The notes beneath the pieces were generated by a model. That model did no database searches. It was not told the origin of the DNA and was given only the letters and a program-made list of their open reading frames with translations. A stretch of DNA of 64,000 nucleotides from Bacteroidales bacterium (GTDB taxonomy: Bacteria; Bacteroidota; Bacteroidia; Bacteroidales; UBA932): NCBI GenBank assembly GCA_016288055.1, contig JAEEXZ010000001.1, positions 1 to 64,000 on the forward strand. The letters run 5' to 3'. A program made the translations under genes and the position numbers. Shown here in pieces: positions 1 to 8,254 of the stretch. How positions within the stretch are numbered: the stretch's first letter is position 1; each line of letters begins with the position of its first letter.

Positions 1-200
1 CGCTCACGCCCGTAAAGCCCCACACCACCAAAGAGGGCCGCGTAGAGAAGGACGGCTCCCTGCAGCTTTCCATGTTCCAGCTGGACGATCCGCTGCTGGA
101 ATCCCTGCGGGACCGCCTCAAATCGGCTGATATTAACAATATGACGCCTCTTCAGGCCTTCGACCTGCTGCGCGCCATGAAAGATGAATTAGGAATATAA
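1..200 (+). CDS. mutS: DNA mismatch repair protein MutS, C-terminal end (partial)
   Basis: The frame opens at base 3 and gives 65 residues before the TAA at 198-200; the rest of the gene lies outside the window. The tail contains LQLSMFQLDDPLLESLRDRL followed by the sequence INNMTPLQAFDLL. This is the ending typical of Bacteroidota MutS, with an SFFQLDDP-like stretch and then a short helix with NNLTPLEAL. Only this C-terminal dimerisation/tail segment is present, so no ATPase motif can be checked. galM starts 9 bp downstream on the same strand, so the two could share a transcript. Confidence 0.85.
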   Translation, partial: LTPVKPHTTKEGRVEKDGSLQLSMFQLDDPLLESLRDRLKSADINNMTPLQAFDLLRAMKDELGI

Positions 201-209
201 CACTGGACT

Positions 210-1253
210 ATGGCTATCAATAAAGAACTCTGGGGCACTGCGCCCGACGGTAAGGAAATTTTCCTCTATACCCTTAAGAATGCCTCCGGCGCTTATGTAC
301 AGTTGTGCAGCATAGGTGCGGGCATTGTTTCCATCGTCGTTCCCGACAAGAACGGCAAACTGGGGGATGTCGCCCTGGGATACAAGGACGCCAAAAGTTA
401 CTTCGGCGACGGTCCCTTTGCCGGAAAGATTCCCGGTCGCTACGCCAACCGCATCGCCGGTGGCAAGTTCACCCTGGATGGCGTTGAATATACGCTTCCC
501 GTCAACAACGGTCCCAATCACCTGCACGGCGGTCCGGAAGGCTTCGCCAATCAGGTTTGGGAAAGCCGTGTCAACGGAGATGCCGTAGAGTTCATGTATT
601 TCTCGGAAGACGGCGAAGCCGGTTATCCCGGCAACCTGAAGGTAATCGCACACTATACCTGGGGAGAGGACAACTCCCTCAAGCTGATCATGACGGCCGA
701 AACAGACAAACCCACCGTCGTAAACCTCACCAACCACGTCTATTTCAACCTGGACGGCGAGGCTGCCGGCTCTGTCCTCAACCATAAACTGGAGCTGAAC
801 GCATCCCAGTGGCTTCCCACCGACGAGACGCTCATCCCCCTGGGCGCTCCGGAAGATGTCGCCGGCACCCCCATGGACTTCGTGGAGGCGAAGCCCATCG
901 GCCAGGACATCCAGGCCGATTTCCCCGCGCTCAAATACGGCAAGGGCTACGACAACTGCTACCTCATCGACGGCGCCATGCCGGGCCAGCTTGAGGAAGC
1001 CGCCCAGCTTTGGGCCGATAAGAGCGGCCGCCATCTGACAATCCTCACCACCCAGCCGGCCGTGCAGGTTTACACGGGCAACTGGCTCAAGGGTTGCCCC
1101 ATGGGAAAAACCCACGCCTATGAAGACTACGACGGCGTAGCCATCGAGTGCCAGCACGCACCGGATTCCCCCAACAAAGCGGAATACCCCTCCACGGTCT
1201 TACGTCCGGGAGAGGTATATGAAGAAGCCATCATCTGGGCGTTTGACGCCTAA
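210..1253 (+). CDS. galM: Aldose 1-epimerase (mutarotase)
   Basis: This 347-residue protein has normal length for GalM, which interconverts alpha and beta anomers of galactose or glucose before the Leloir pathway. Visible family motifs are NGPNHLHGGPEGFANQVWE (binding-site His region, residues about 99-117) and VNLTNHVYFNLDG (residues about 170-183, containing the second conserved His). No signal peptide is seen, so it is probably cytoplasmic. ATG at 210 follows the mutS stop by 9 bp. The stop lies 3 bp from the convergent vWA gene with no visible terminator between them. No partner sugar-kinase gene is adjacent. Confidence 0.93.
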   Translation: MAINKELWGTAPDGKEIFLYTLKNASGAYVQLCSIGAGIVSIVVPDKNGKLGDVALGYKDAKSYFGDGPFAGKIPGRYANRIAGGKFTLDGVEYTLPVNNGPNHLHGGPEGFANQVWESRVNGDAVEFMYFSEDGEAGYPGNLKVIAHYTWGEDNSLKLIMTAETDKPTVVNLTNHVYFNLDGEAAGSVLNHKLELNASQWLPTDETLIPLGAPEDVAGTPMDFVEAKPIGQDIQADFPALKYGKGYDNCYLIDGAMPGQLEEAAQLWADKSGRHLTILTTQPAVQVYTGNWLKGCPMGKTHAYEDYDGVAIECQHAPDSPNKAEYPSTVLRPGEVYEEAIIWAFDA

Positions 1254-1256
1254 TCT

Positions 1257-2738
1257 TTATTCCAGCAGCTTGTCCATGAGCTGAACGAGCTCGGCGCGGA
1301 AACCGTCGGGGTCGTAGGTGCGGGCACCGTTGACCAGTTCACGGGCCATTTCCACCGTGGAGTCTCCGCGGAAACGGGACCCGGCGAGAAGTTGCGCGAA
1401 TGTTGCGACACCGGCGGCAAAGTAGAAGTTTTCGGAGGGATTCCCGTCCGCGTCCCAGAGAATGTCCTGCTGCAGGGAACGGCTTGTCGCGTTCTTGATG
1501 GCTTGCTTGTAACGCGTTTCGAAGGTGGCGACGGTGGGGGCGGGACCGCCTTCCGGCACCTGAATATCATTGAGGATTACCTCATAGAGGGCAGTCACCG
1601 TCTGGCCGGCGCCGATTTCTCCGGCGTCCTTCTTCTCGTCCTTAAACTCTTCGCCACTGATGATGCGGTTGGTGTATCCGATGAGGCGGTAACTTTCCAC
1701 CGTTTCCGGATTGAAGCGAACCTGGCATTTGGTGTCGTTTGCGACCGTCCAGAAGTGGCTGCGCTCGTTGACGAAGACCTTGATCATTTCCCGTTCGCTG
1801 TCGATATAGGTGTAGGTTCCGTTACCTTTGTTGGAGATGGCCTCCATGCGGCCGTCCTGGTAGTTTCCCACGCCGAATCCCATGATGCTCAGGTAGATGC
1901 CTTTCTTGAGATAGTACTGCACCATTTCCACCAGCGCCGAGGTGGAGGAGACACCCACGTTGAAGTCTCCGTCGGTGCACATGATGATACGGTTGTTGCC
2001 TCCTTCGATATAGTGGGCCGACGCTTCCTCGTATGCCATCTTCATGGCTTCTCCACCATTGGTGGTACCGCTGGCCTGCAGTGAACGGATGGCAGCCTTG
2101 ATGGCGCTGCGGCCTTCCGAAACGAGAGTGGACTCAAGGAGCATCTTCACCTTGCCGGAATAAGTGATGATGGCAATCCGGTCGTCCGGCCGCAGGCAAT
2201 CGACCATGCTGCACAGCCCGGTTTTCACCAGATCGATGCGGTCCGAGCCAGACATTGAGCCGGAGACGTCAACCAGAAGGATAAAGTTGGCTGCAGGAAT
2301 TTCGTTTTCGGGGAGGGACTTTCCCTTCAGGCCCAGCCGGAGGAGCCGATGCTCAGGCGCCCAGGGGCAGGGGCCGATTTCTGCGTTGATTCCCAGCGTC
2401 TCGCCCTCCGCGGGCTCCGGATAACCGAAGGTGAAATAATTGAGGTATTCTTCAATGCGGACCAGGTTGGGAGGGCAGGCAGACCCTATTTCATTTATGC
2501 TGCGGCGCATGATGGCATAAGACGCGCCGTCGGCATCAACGGAAAAGGACGATTCCGGCATCAGAGACGTTTTTACAAAACCGGACTCAAATACGCCGGG
2601 CATCGGCGTCGGGATATACAGGTCCTCTGAACCGGGGTAAGGAGGGAAAGCGTCGAAATCGCCAATACGGCGCGGCGGCAACGAACAGGAATATACCAAC
2701 AAGCCGGCAACCAGAAGCAGTGAACAGATTCTTTTCAT
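1257..2738 (-). CDS. von Willebrand factor A domain lipoprotein (YfbK-like)
   Basis: The 493-residue product begins with a lipoprotein signal (MKRICSLLLVAGLLVYSCS, lipobox Cys near residue 18), so it is probably membrane-anchored. It carries the N-terminal region found before vWA domains in Bacteroidota (residues about 60-130). A vWA domain with an intact MIDAS motif follows: D157-V-S159-G-S161. The C-terminal third (about 320-490) resembles the extension seen in YfbK-type proteins. Such domains bind metal-dependent protein ligands, but the partner here is unknown. It is transcribed away from the NigD-like gene at 2858 and converges on galM. Confidence 0.85.
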   Translation of the reverse strand: MKRICSLLLVAGLLVYSCSLPPRRIGDFDAFPPYPGSEDLYIPTPMPGVFESGFVKTSLMPESSFSVDADGASYAIMRRSINEIGSACPPNLVRIEEYLNYFTFGYPEPAEGETLGINAEIGPCPWAPEHRLLRLGLKGKSLPENEIPAANFILLVDVSGSMSGSDRIDLVKTGLCSMVDCLRPDDRIAIITYSGKVKMLLESTLVSEGRSAIKAAIRSLQASGTTNGGEAMKMAYEEASAHYIEGGNNRIIMCTDGDFNVGVSSTSALVEMVQYYLKKGIYLSIMGFGVGNYQDGRMEAISNKGNGTYTYIDSEREMIKVFVNERSHFWTVANDTKCQVRFNPETVESYRLIGYTNRIISGEEFKDEKKDAGEIGAGQTVTALYEVILNDIQVPEGGPAPTVATFETRYKQAIKNATSRSLQQDILWDADGNPSENFYFAAGVATFAQLLAGSRFRGDSTVEMARELVNGARTYDPDGFRAELVQLMDKLLE

Positions 2739-2857
2739 AAGTCAATATTTTTGTGTGTCCGGAAAGAAAAACCCGTCAATCGGCAAATCTTGCGCGAAGT
2801 GGAAATATTTTTCTAAATTCGTGCAAGGTTTCCCGCGCGCGGGATTATAGTATTGTC

Positions 2858-3505
2858 ATGAATCGAATCATCGGAATCCTCATATTGGCGGTCTGCCTGC
2901 TTCCCGGATGCACAAAGAGCGTCAGGAATGCAGAATCCTTGGATCCCTTCTCGCGACAATATACCGCGATCGCAACCGTAAAACGGGACGCCGCCTCCCG
3001 GGTATTCATTCAATTGGATGAAGAAACCATCCTGTATCCCGACAACTATCCGGATCCTTTTGTCCGGGAGTGCCGTATCGTGTGCGCGTTCTCCTGGAAA
3101 ACGGGAACCCAGCGCTGCTGGATGGAATGGATGGATTACATTGAAGAGGGGACCGTACAGGGCGGAGATTTGCCGGAAGGAGATCCCATTGAACCAGAGC
3201 ACGACTGGATGACATCCGTGGAAGACGCTTATCTGACCCTGCATTACTCCGCTTTCTGGGGTGACGGCCGGGTGGCGCACAGCCTGATTCTCGTCACCGG
3301 TGAGAATCCGGAGGATCCTTATGAGGTGCGTCTGGTGCATCTGTGTAACGGAGATCCGGCCATTGAAAAGGGCGACGCCCTGGTGTATTTTGATTTGAGC
3401 AGCCTTCCTCCTACGGGAGAGGGCGGAGAAATACTTACTTTAAAATGGAAAAACAGTGCCGGAGGGTTCGATAGCAGGAGTTACCTTTTCAAGAGCCGGC
3501 AGTGA
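2858..3505 (+). CDS. NigD-like lipoprotein
   Basis: I chose ATG 2858 because it begins a clear lipoprotein signal (MNRIIGILILAVCLLPGC); the open frame extends upstream to 2753 without a signal. The 215-residue product resembles the NigD-like family. The N-terminal stretch IATVKRDAASRVFIQLDEET matches the OB-like domain. The C-terminal stretches YLTLHYSAFWGDGRVAHSLI and ALVYFDLSSL match the beta-sandwich domain. NigD was first named from a bacteriocin-associated cluster, but the function of most relatives is unknown. The 3' end overlaps the sigma-factor frame by about 50 bp, which suggests coupled expression with the two genes that follow. Confidence 0.7.
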   Translation: MNRIIGILILAVCLLPGCTKSVRNAESLDPFSRQYTAIATVKRDAASRVFIQLDEETILYPDNYPDPFVRECRIVCAFSWKTGTQRCWMEWMDYIEEGTVQGGDLPEGDPIEPEHDWMTSVEDAYLTLHYSAFWGDGRVAHSLILVTGENPEDPYEVRLVHLCNGDPAIEKGDALVYFDLSSLPPTGEGGEILTLKWKNSAGGFDSRSYLFKSRQ

Positions 3506-4046
3506 ACTGACGGAAAGGGAGCTGCTGGAAGCGCTCCGCCGTAAAGATTCCCGGGGAACGCGCGTGTTCTACGATCGTTATGCGGGATATCTGACGGCGG
3601 TGGCCCTGCGTTATGTCCCGGACCGGTCGGCTGTCAAGGACATCCTGCAGGAGTCTTTTCTTCGCATCTTCGACGCTGTGGACCGTTTTGAATACCGGGG
3701 AGAAGGCAGTCTGCGTTCGTGGGCCTGCCGCATTGTGGTCAACGGCGCGCTCAAGAGTCTTCGCGGCCAGGGAAAGCTCCAGTATGTGGAGGACTTGCCG
3801 GATGTCCCGGAAGAAGAGGACGTTCCGGTACAGCAAGTGCCCGCCGCCGTGCTTCAGCGCCTGATCCAGGACCTGCCGGACGGCTACCGTACCGTATTTA
3901 ACCTTTACGTTTTCGAAAAGAAATCCCACCGGGAAATCGCCGGGCTGCTGGGAATCAAGGAGGACTCGTCGGCCTCCCAGTTCTTCCGCGCCCGCGCCTT
4001 GCTTGCCCGGCAAATAAAAACTTATTTGAAGGAACATGAAAGATAA
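3456..4046 (+). CDS. RNA polymerase sigma-70 factor, ECF type
   Basis: This is a 196-residue ECF sigma factor. Region 2 is visible at residues about 36-90 (FYDRYAGYLTAVALRYV, then VKDILQESFLRIFDAVDRF). Region 4 lies at about 130-190 (LPDGYRTVFNLYVFEKKSHR, then the HTH sequence EIAGLLGIKEDSSASQFFRA). No ATG precedes region 2, so the GTG at 3456 is the only reasonable start; it lies inside the NigD-like gene (50-bp overlap). The stop overlaps the ATG of the next gene by 11 bp, so all three genes are probably translationally coupled. It probably controls its own membrane-anchored partner. Confidence 0.88.
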   Translation: MPEGSIAGVTFSRAGSELTERELLEALRRKDSRGTRVFYDRYAGYLTAVALRYVPDRSAVKDILQESFLRIFDAVDRFEYRGEGSLRSWACRIVVNGALKSLRGQGKLQYVEDLPDVPEEEDVPVQQVPAAVLQRLIQDLPDGYRTVFNLYVFEKKSHREIAGLLGIKEDSSASQFFRARALLARQIKTYLKEHER

Positions 4047-5211
4047 TTGGACAGACAAACTTCCGTCCCTGATGGAGGGATACCAGGAAGTGCCGCCGGA
4101 AGGGCTGTGGGACGCAGTCCAGGCCGGTGTTGCCAGCCCTATCGTACCCTGGTGGCCCTGGGCTGCCGGGCTTGCCGCTGCTGCCGCCGCCGTCGTGCTG
4201 GCCGTGTTCCTCTGGAGGCCGATGCCGTCGGCCATCCCTGCCGATGCCCCCTTCGGCCTTCTCACCGTCCCCGCAGAGAGACTGGCCGATGTTACCCCCG
4301 CCAAACCGACCTCTCGTGCACCAAAAGGCCCCATTTCGTGCTCGAACCCCTCCGAAATGACCCCTCGTGCACCAGAAGGCCCTGTTTCGTGCTCGAACCC
4401 CTCCGAACCCTCTCAGCCCGAGCCGGTCGCGGAGCCGCAGGCCTGGCCCGAACAACCCCAGCCCCGGCCCGGACAACCCCAGACCTGGCCCGAACCTGAA
4501 CAATCGGCCCGAAAGCCCCGCCGAAAGACCGGCCGTGTAGAGATCACCGTCACATCCGGCGGCATGCTCCTGGCCCAGGCTCCCGGAACCGTCACCAAGA
4601 GCTATGGCGTAGCCTATAATCCCGGCATGGGGAATGCCGCGCCGATGGTCAAGAGCGACATCACCACCCGGATGCTCAGCCGCAACCGGGAGACCACCAC
4701 CGAATCCCAGCACAGACGCCTGCCCCGTATCTCCCTGGGTGTGAGTTATGAATTTATCCCCCGCTGGAGCGTGGGTACGGGTATCACCTACAGCTCCCTC
4801 CGTTCGGACTACACCGCCCTGTCCGGCACCACCGAAACCCGCACGGTGCGTCACCTGCACTATCTGGGCGTTCCGCTGAACATCCAGTACCGGGCGTTGG
4901 AATGGAAGGGATTCTCCCTGTATCTCAGTGGCGGCCCCATGTTGGAAAGCGCCGTGGGAGCCAGCGTGGAAACCAACTCCTACGTGAGCGGGAAACTGGC
5001 CTCAGAACAGAGTGAAAACATTTCCTGCAAGGACTGGTTCTGGTCCCTCAATGCCGGCGCAGGCCTCCAGTTCAAGATTACGCGCAAGGGCGCACTCTAC
5101 GTGCAGCCCGGCCTCAGCTGGCACATGCCCGGCGGAGACCACATCGAATCCAGCTACACAGCCCGTCCCCTCTCCTTCGAGATGGACTTCGGCGCCCGCT
5201 GGACGTTCTAA
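4036..5211 (+). CDS. Membrane-anchored putative anti-sigma / outer-membrane beta-barrel (PorT-like) protein
   Basis: This 391-residue protein has several distinct parts. Residues 1-38 form a short acidic N-terminus of the sort seen after ECF sigma genes. Residues about 39-60 form one strongly hydrophobic helix. Residues about 61-165 are a Pro/Gln/Ser-rich linker. Residues about 230-391 alternate like a small outer-membrane barrel (porin/PorT type) and end in aromatic WTF. The start overlaps the sigma gene by 11 bp. The linker includes a 51-bp in-frame tandem duplication (4310-4411) and Pro-Gln-Trp repeats. I infer an anti-sigma or signalling role from its place beside the sigma gene. The topology, with one inner-membrane helix plus a barrel, is unusual. 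Confidence 0.6.
   Translation: MKDNWTDKLPSLMEGYQEVPPEGLWDAVQAGVASPIVPWWPWAAGLAAAAAAVVLAVFLWRPMPSAIPADAPFGLLTVPAERLADVTPAKPTSRAPKGPISCSNPSEMTPRAPEGPVSCSNPSEPSQPEPVAEPQAWPEQPQPRPGQPQTWPEPEQSARKPRRKTGRVEITVTSGGMLLAQAPGTVTKSYGVAYNPGMGNAAPMVKSDITTRMLSRNRETTTESQHRRLPRISLGVSYEFIPRWSVGTGITYSSLRSDYTALSGTTETRTVRHLHYLGVPLNIQYRALEWKGFSLYLSGGPMLESAVGASVETNSYVSGKLASEQSENISCKDWFWSLNAGAGLQFKITRKGALYVQPGLSWHMPGGDHIESSYTARPLSFEMDFGARWTF
4310..4411 (+). repeat. 51-bp tandem duplication, in frame
   Basis: Copy 1 is 4310-4360 and copy 2 is 4361-4411 (period 51 bp, 17 codons). They encode residues 92-108 and 109-125, each with the core RAP(K/E)GP(I/V)SCSNPSE. A few substitutions separate the copies. Each copy has the shared blocks CTCGTGCACCA and TTTCGTGCTCGAACCCCTCC, which look like parts of a dispersed DNA repeat rather than a protein-driven motif. 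Confidence 0.85.
4440..4502 (+). repeat. Pro/Gln/Trp-rich microrepeat
   Basis: Imperfect repeats of about 27 bp encode residues about 136-156 of the linker, with Pro-Gln-Pro, Trp-Pro-Glu and Arg-Pro-Gly units. They probably extend or vary the length of the spacer between the membrane helix and the barrel. Confidence 0.65.
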
Positions 5212-5215
5212 AGGA

Positions 5216-5806
5216 TTATTCTACGAAGACACTGTCGGCCCGGTCGGTGTAGAGGATACCGTCCAGGTGGTCGCACTCGTGCTGGAAGATGATGGCCGAA
5301 TAGCCGTCCACCTGCTCGGAGACAGGCGTTCCTTCCGGAGTGAGGTAAGAGATGTGCGCGGTGCTGCTGCGGGGGACGATGCCCCGCATCCCCGGCAGGG
5401 AAAGACAGCCCTCGGGACCGTGTACGATGGGTCCGGTGAGGGAGTCAATATGGATGTTGACATAAGCCTCGAACGGACGGCCGGGCTTGTCATAGCGCAT
5501 GACACAGACGATGCGGCGGTTGATGCCTACCTGCGGAGCCGCGATGCCCACCCCGTCCTGGGACGGATCGGTGACGGTCTTCAACATCTTGGCGATGAGG
5601 GTCTGCAGCTCTGCCGAGCGCAACTCATCGGCACCCAGGTCGATACTGCTGGCGCGGAGGATGGCGCTGTCCACGGGCATGGTGCAGACATACATCACGG
5701 AGTCGCTCTGGCTGATGACGGCCTTCTCCCGGGCCGTCCAGCCGCCCCGGTTGCCGCAACTTGCGGCCAAAACCAGCAGACAAATGATTCTCAGTAACTT
5801 CTTCAT
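5216..5806 (-). CDS. def: Peptide deformylase with lipoprotein signal
   Basis: The 196-residue product starts at ATG 5806, chosen because it gives MKKLLRIICLLVLAASCG, a lipoprotein signal with the Cys at residue 18. All three deformylase motifs are intact: GVGIAAPQVG (motif 1), EGCLS with C134 (motif 2) and H176-E-C-D-H180 (motif 3). The Cys and two His bind the metal and the Glu is catalytic. Deformylases remove formyl from new proteins in the cytoplasm, so an exported or lipidated copy is odd. It could act on formyl peptides outside the cytoplasm, or be a second copy beside a cytosolic enzyme elsewhere. A promoter box lies 4 bp before the ATG. Confidence 0.9.
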   Translation of the reverse strand: MKKLLRIICLLVLAASCGNRGGWTAREKAVISQSDSVMYVCTMPVDSAILRASSIDLGADELRSAELQTLIAKMLKTVTDPSQDGVGIAAPQVGINRRIVCVMRYDKPGRPFEAYVNIHIDSLTGPIVHGPEGCLSLPGMRGIVPRSSTAHISYLTPEGTPVSEQVDGYSAIIFQHECDHLDGILYTDRADSVFVE

Positions 5807-5810
5807 GCAG

Positions 5811-5818
5811 CAAAGATA
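5811..5818 (-). promoter_or_regulatory. -7 promoter box TATCTTTG for def
   Basis: On the minus strand this reads TATCTTTG, an exact match to the Bacteroidota TAnnTTTG box. Only 4 bp separate it from the def ATG, which implies a leaderless or near-leaderless mRNA. Confidence 0.7.
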
Positions 5819-5837
5819 GGTATTTTTGCGAGGCCGT

Positions 5838-5862
5838 CGCATCGGACTACGCGAATTTCCGG
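5838..5862. repeat. Direct repeat, left copy (bracketing the AT-rich cassette)
   Basis: The core GACTACGCGAATTTCCGG (5845-5862) is repeated exactly at 8262-8279. With 7 more bases on the left, 23 of 25 positions match. It lies between the def promoter and the AT-rich genes, and could be a target-site or attachment-site duplication. Confidence 0.85.
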
Positions 5863-5958
5863 GGTTGATGTGTTACTCATTCCAATGAAACGAAACACTG
5901 CGAAACATTTTTTAACTGTGTATTAATGAGATATGATCGTTTTATCCAAAAGAGGATA

Positions 5959-5966
5959 TATATTTG
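5959..5966 (+). promoter_or_regulatory. -7 promoter box TATATTTG for the C10 protease
   Basis: TATATTTG matches TAnnTTTG and ends 24 bp before the ATG at 5991. It lies inside the repeat-bracketed cassette, so the cassette brings its own promoter. Confidence 0.6.
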
Positions 5967-5990
5967 CACAAACAAAGCTTAACCACTGTT

Positions 5991-7352
5991 ATGAAACATT
6001 GTTCTGTAATCATGCACTCATGTGCGCTTGTACTTGCAGTCGCCTGCAGTCGGTATGAACCCTCCCAGGAAATCCTTGATGACGGTCCATCCTCTTCATT
6101 TGTCAGTATGAGTCAGGCGGAGTCAGAAGTTCTCAAACTACTCGCATCTATAGATATAGAAACAAAAGGGTGCTCTTCAAATAGGCGGATTGTGGAGAGA
6201 TTCTCTCTAGGTGGCCCTGATACAAAAACGGGTTTAATGGAAGATCCATTGATTTACGTTTTTAATTTCAATGATGAAAAAGGATTCGCGATTGCTTCTG
6301 GTGACAATAGAATGCCACCGGTGTTCTGCCTAACTGAGAAGGGTAGTCTGTCGGACACAGCATGTCTCCCAGAAGGTGCAATCGCCATGCTATCAAGAAT
6401 CGACACGGATTATAGAATGATTCTAGGGCTCCCTGTCTCCGATTTTAATGGAAACACCATCACACAGGAGCAGTATGGTCAATATGCCGGCCTTAATAAT
6501 ATAAGAGAGGGGGATCCGGTTCCAGAAACAGAGACTGTATACACAAACTGGCAAACAGAAGAAATAATAGGAACAAGTTTAAAGTGTAAATGGGATCAGA
6601 CCTCTCCCTTTAACCAATTTTGTAAAACAACAGAGGGAAAGGAGGCATATGTCGGTTGTGTTCCTGTTGCGGTAGGACAAGTTATGTATTATTGGGGGAA
6701 GAGTTGTACATATGTTGGGTATTCTTATGACTGGAATTTAATAAAAAGAATTATTGCCTCTTATATACCATCGTACCCACATCCTTTGGATGAAGCATGG
6801 GATCAGGTTCAACATCTTCTGTTTGACTTGGGACGAAGAGAAAACCTTAATGTTGAATACGGAGAAGTAGATAACTCAGATGGAAGTTTTGCTTCAAGTA
6901 ATAACATCGAAAGAACTTTTTTGAATTTTGGATATTCAGACGGCGGGACAGAATGTGAATACAATTTATCCGTCTTAAAGAATGAGCTTTTGATGGGGCC
7001 TGTATTGGGTTCGGGATATTCAAAAAAGGTAGAAAAGGTGTTTTTGGGGATAGTCTTTAGTACCGAATACGACGACGGACATTCCTGGGTATATGATCAG
7101 TGTAAAGGACAATATAGGATTCGAAAAGTAATTGACAAAAATACAAGAGAAGTGCTTCGATCATCAAAGGAAGTTAGAATGCTGGTAAGATGTAATTGGG
7201 GATGGGGTGGCATATCTGATGGCTTCTATCTGTCTGGCTCGTTTAATACAAGCGACGATAAGGGATTAATTACAAAGACTACTGAGCTTAGTTCGGAAGA
7301 ACCGGGTTTCTATCAATACGTTCTTAAGATGCGCATAGGTATTCGTCCATAG
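5991..7352 (+). CDS. C10 family (streptopain-like) cysteine protease, lipoprotein
   Basis: ATG 5991 gives a lipoprotein-like signal (MKHCSVIMHSCALVLAVACS); the reading frame opens earlier with a TTG inside the promoter. In the 453-residue product an N-terminal Spi-like prodomain is suggested by YVFNFNDEKGFAIASGDNR (residues about 89-107). The catalytic Cys is about C223 in YVGCVPVAVGQVMYYW. The catalytic His is about H364 in DDGHSWVYDQ. The downstream CNWGWGG block typical of C10 enzymes is also present. The gene is visibly more AT-rich than its neighbours and sits between direct repeats, which suggests transfer. The likely role is extracellular proteolysis; the target is unknown. The next gene starts 2 bp after the stop. 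Confidence 0.87.
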   Translation: MKHCSVIMHSCALVLAVACSRYEPSQEILDDGPSSSFVSMSQAESEVLKLLASIDIETKGCSSNRRIVERFSLGGPDTKTGLMEDPLIYVFNFNDEKGFAIASGDNRMPPVFCLTEKGSLSDTACLPEGAIAMLSRIDTDYRMILGLPVSDFNGNTITQEQYGQYAGLNNIREGDPVPETETVYTNWQTEEIIGTSLKCKWDQTSPFNQFCKTTEGKEAYVGCVPVAVGQVMYYWGKSCTYVGYSYDWNLIKRIIASYIPSYPHPLDEAWDQVQHLLFDLGRRENLNVEYGEVDNSDGSFASSNNIERTFLNFGYSDGGTECEYNLSVLKNELLMGPVLGSGYSKKVEKVFLGIVFSTEYDDGHSWVYDQCKGQYRIRKVIDKNTREVLRSSKEVRMLVRCNWGWGGISDGFYLSGSFNTSDDKGLITKTTELSSEEPGFYQYVLKMRIGIRP

Positions 7353-7354
7353 AT

Positions 7355-8251
7355 ATGGTAAACAACAATAGATTATTTGAGGGGTTGTTTCTTCTCTCAC
7401 TTCTTGTATGCGGATGCAAGGAGGTGACGTATTCTAGGGATACAGAAATAACAGAGGCACAAAGGAATGCATCCAATGTCCTCCTAATTGGTGAAGGAAT
7501 AGTGGATATACTTTCAGATGTACTCTATATCAACAAATGTATTTCGGACTATCCCACCTGTGAACTGAACGAGCATTTGAGAGACTTGTATTTCCCCGAC
7601 GCGGTCATTGAATCCGCGAATCAATCAATAATGGTTGACAGGCAGAGAGGAATGCAGTTTCTGATTAGTACAGGTGGGACAGCGCTGGACAGTGAGGATG
7701 TCTCCTGGACCATTGTGGCAAGTATTGTGAAACCCTGGGGCAATTATTCTCCGGAGTGTTTTGAGTTTGTTGTTTCCCGAAATACCCATTCATATGCTCT
7801 AACTGGTAACGGATTGTTTAATCGCTTGTTTCAGAAAGGATACTATTATACTGAGTTTGAATTATCTTTCACAACAGGTGTGATCCTCATCCCTTATTAT
7901 GACCCTGTTGAATGGACGTCTGTTATTGACCGGGAAGTTCCTGTATTTACTTTTGATGGCAGCATCTCATCTTTCTTTGGTGACAATGGAAAGATTGGAG
8001 AGGATGGACTGAGATACGACATGACGTTGCATGGCTTAAAGGGCTACGATCATAAGGAATACGTCGGGAGCGACCCCATCTACGATGGTACGACGTATTT
8101 TGAGTCCGGGGCCATCAACTGTCTTGTCAGTACGAAAGAGTACACGAACAAGAACCTGATAATTAATGTTAAGAACGAAAGGAATTGGCAATTGACGTTT
8201 GATGGCGAAACGGAATCCTACCGCCCTAACACTATGCCCATCAGATTCTGA
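7355..8251 (+). CDS. Hypothetical lipoprotein linked to the C10 protease
   Basis: I do not recognise this 298-residue protein. It has a lipoprotein signal (MVNNNRLFEGLFLLSLLVCGC, lipobox Cys near residue 21). It has no transmembrane helix and is rich in aromatic residues and beta-type alternation. It begins 2 bp after the protease stop, so the pair is co-transcribed, and it shares the AT-rich base composition of that gene. The right-hand direct repeat starts 4 bp after its stop codon. Position suggests a partner of the protease (inhibitor, chaperone or immunity function), but nothing in the sequence proves this. Confidence 0.75.
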   Translation: MVNNNRLFEGLFLLSLLVCGCKEVTYSRDTEITEAQRNASNVLLIGEGIVDILSDVLYINKCISDYPTCELNEHLRDLYFPDAVIESANQSIMVDRQRGMQFLISTGGTALDSEDVSWTIVASIVKPWGNYSPECFEFVVSRNTHSYALTGNGLFNRLFQKGYYYTEFELSFTTGVILIPYYDPVEWTSVIDREVPVFTFDGSISSFFGDNGKIGEDGLRYDMTLHGLKGYDHKEYVGSDPIYDGTTYFESGAINCLVSTKEYTNKNLIINVKNERNWQLTFDGETESYRPNTMPIRF

Positions 8252-8254
8252 TTC

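Noticed and set aside
1254-1256. Terminator between galM and the vWA gene
   Set aside because: Only 3 bp separate the stops and no hairpin with a T run is seen.
2753-2857. Longer start for the NigD-like protein
   Set aside because: It would place 35 polar residues before the lipoprotein signal, which must be N-terminal.
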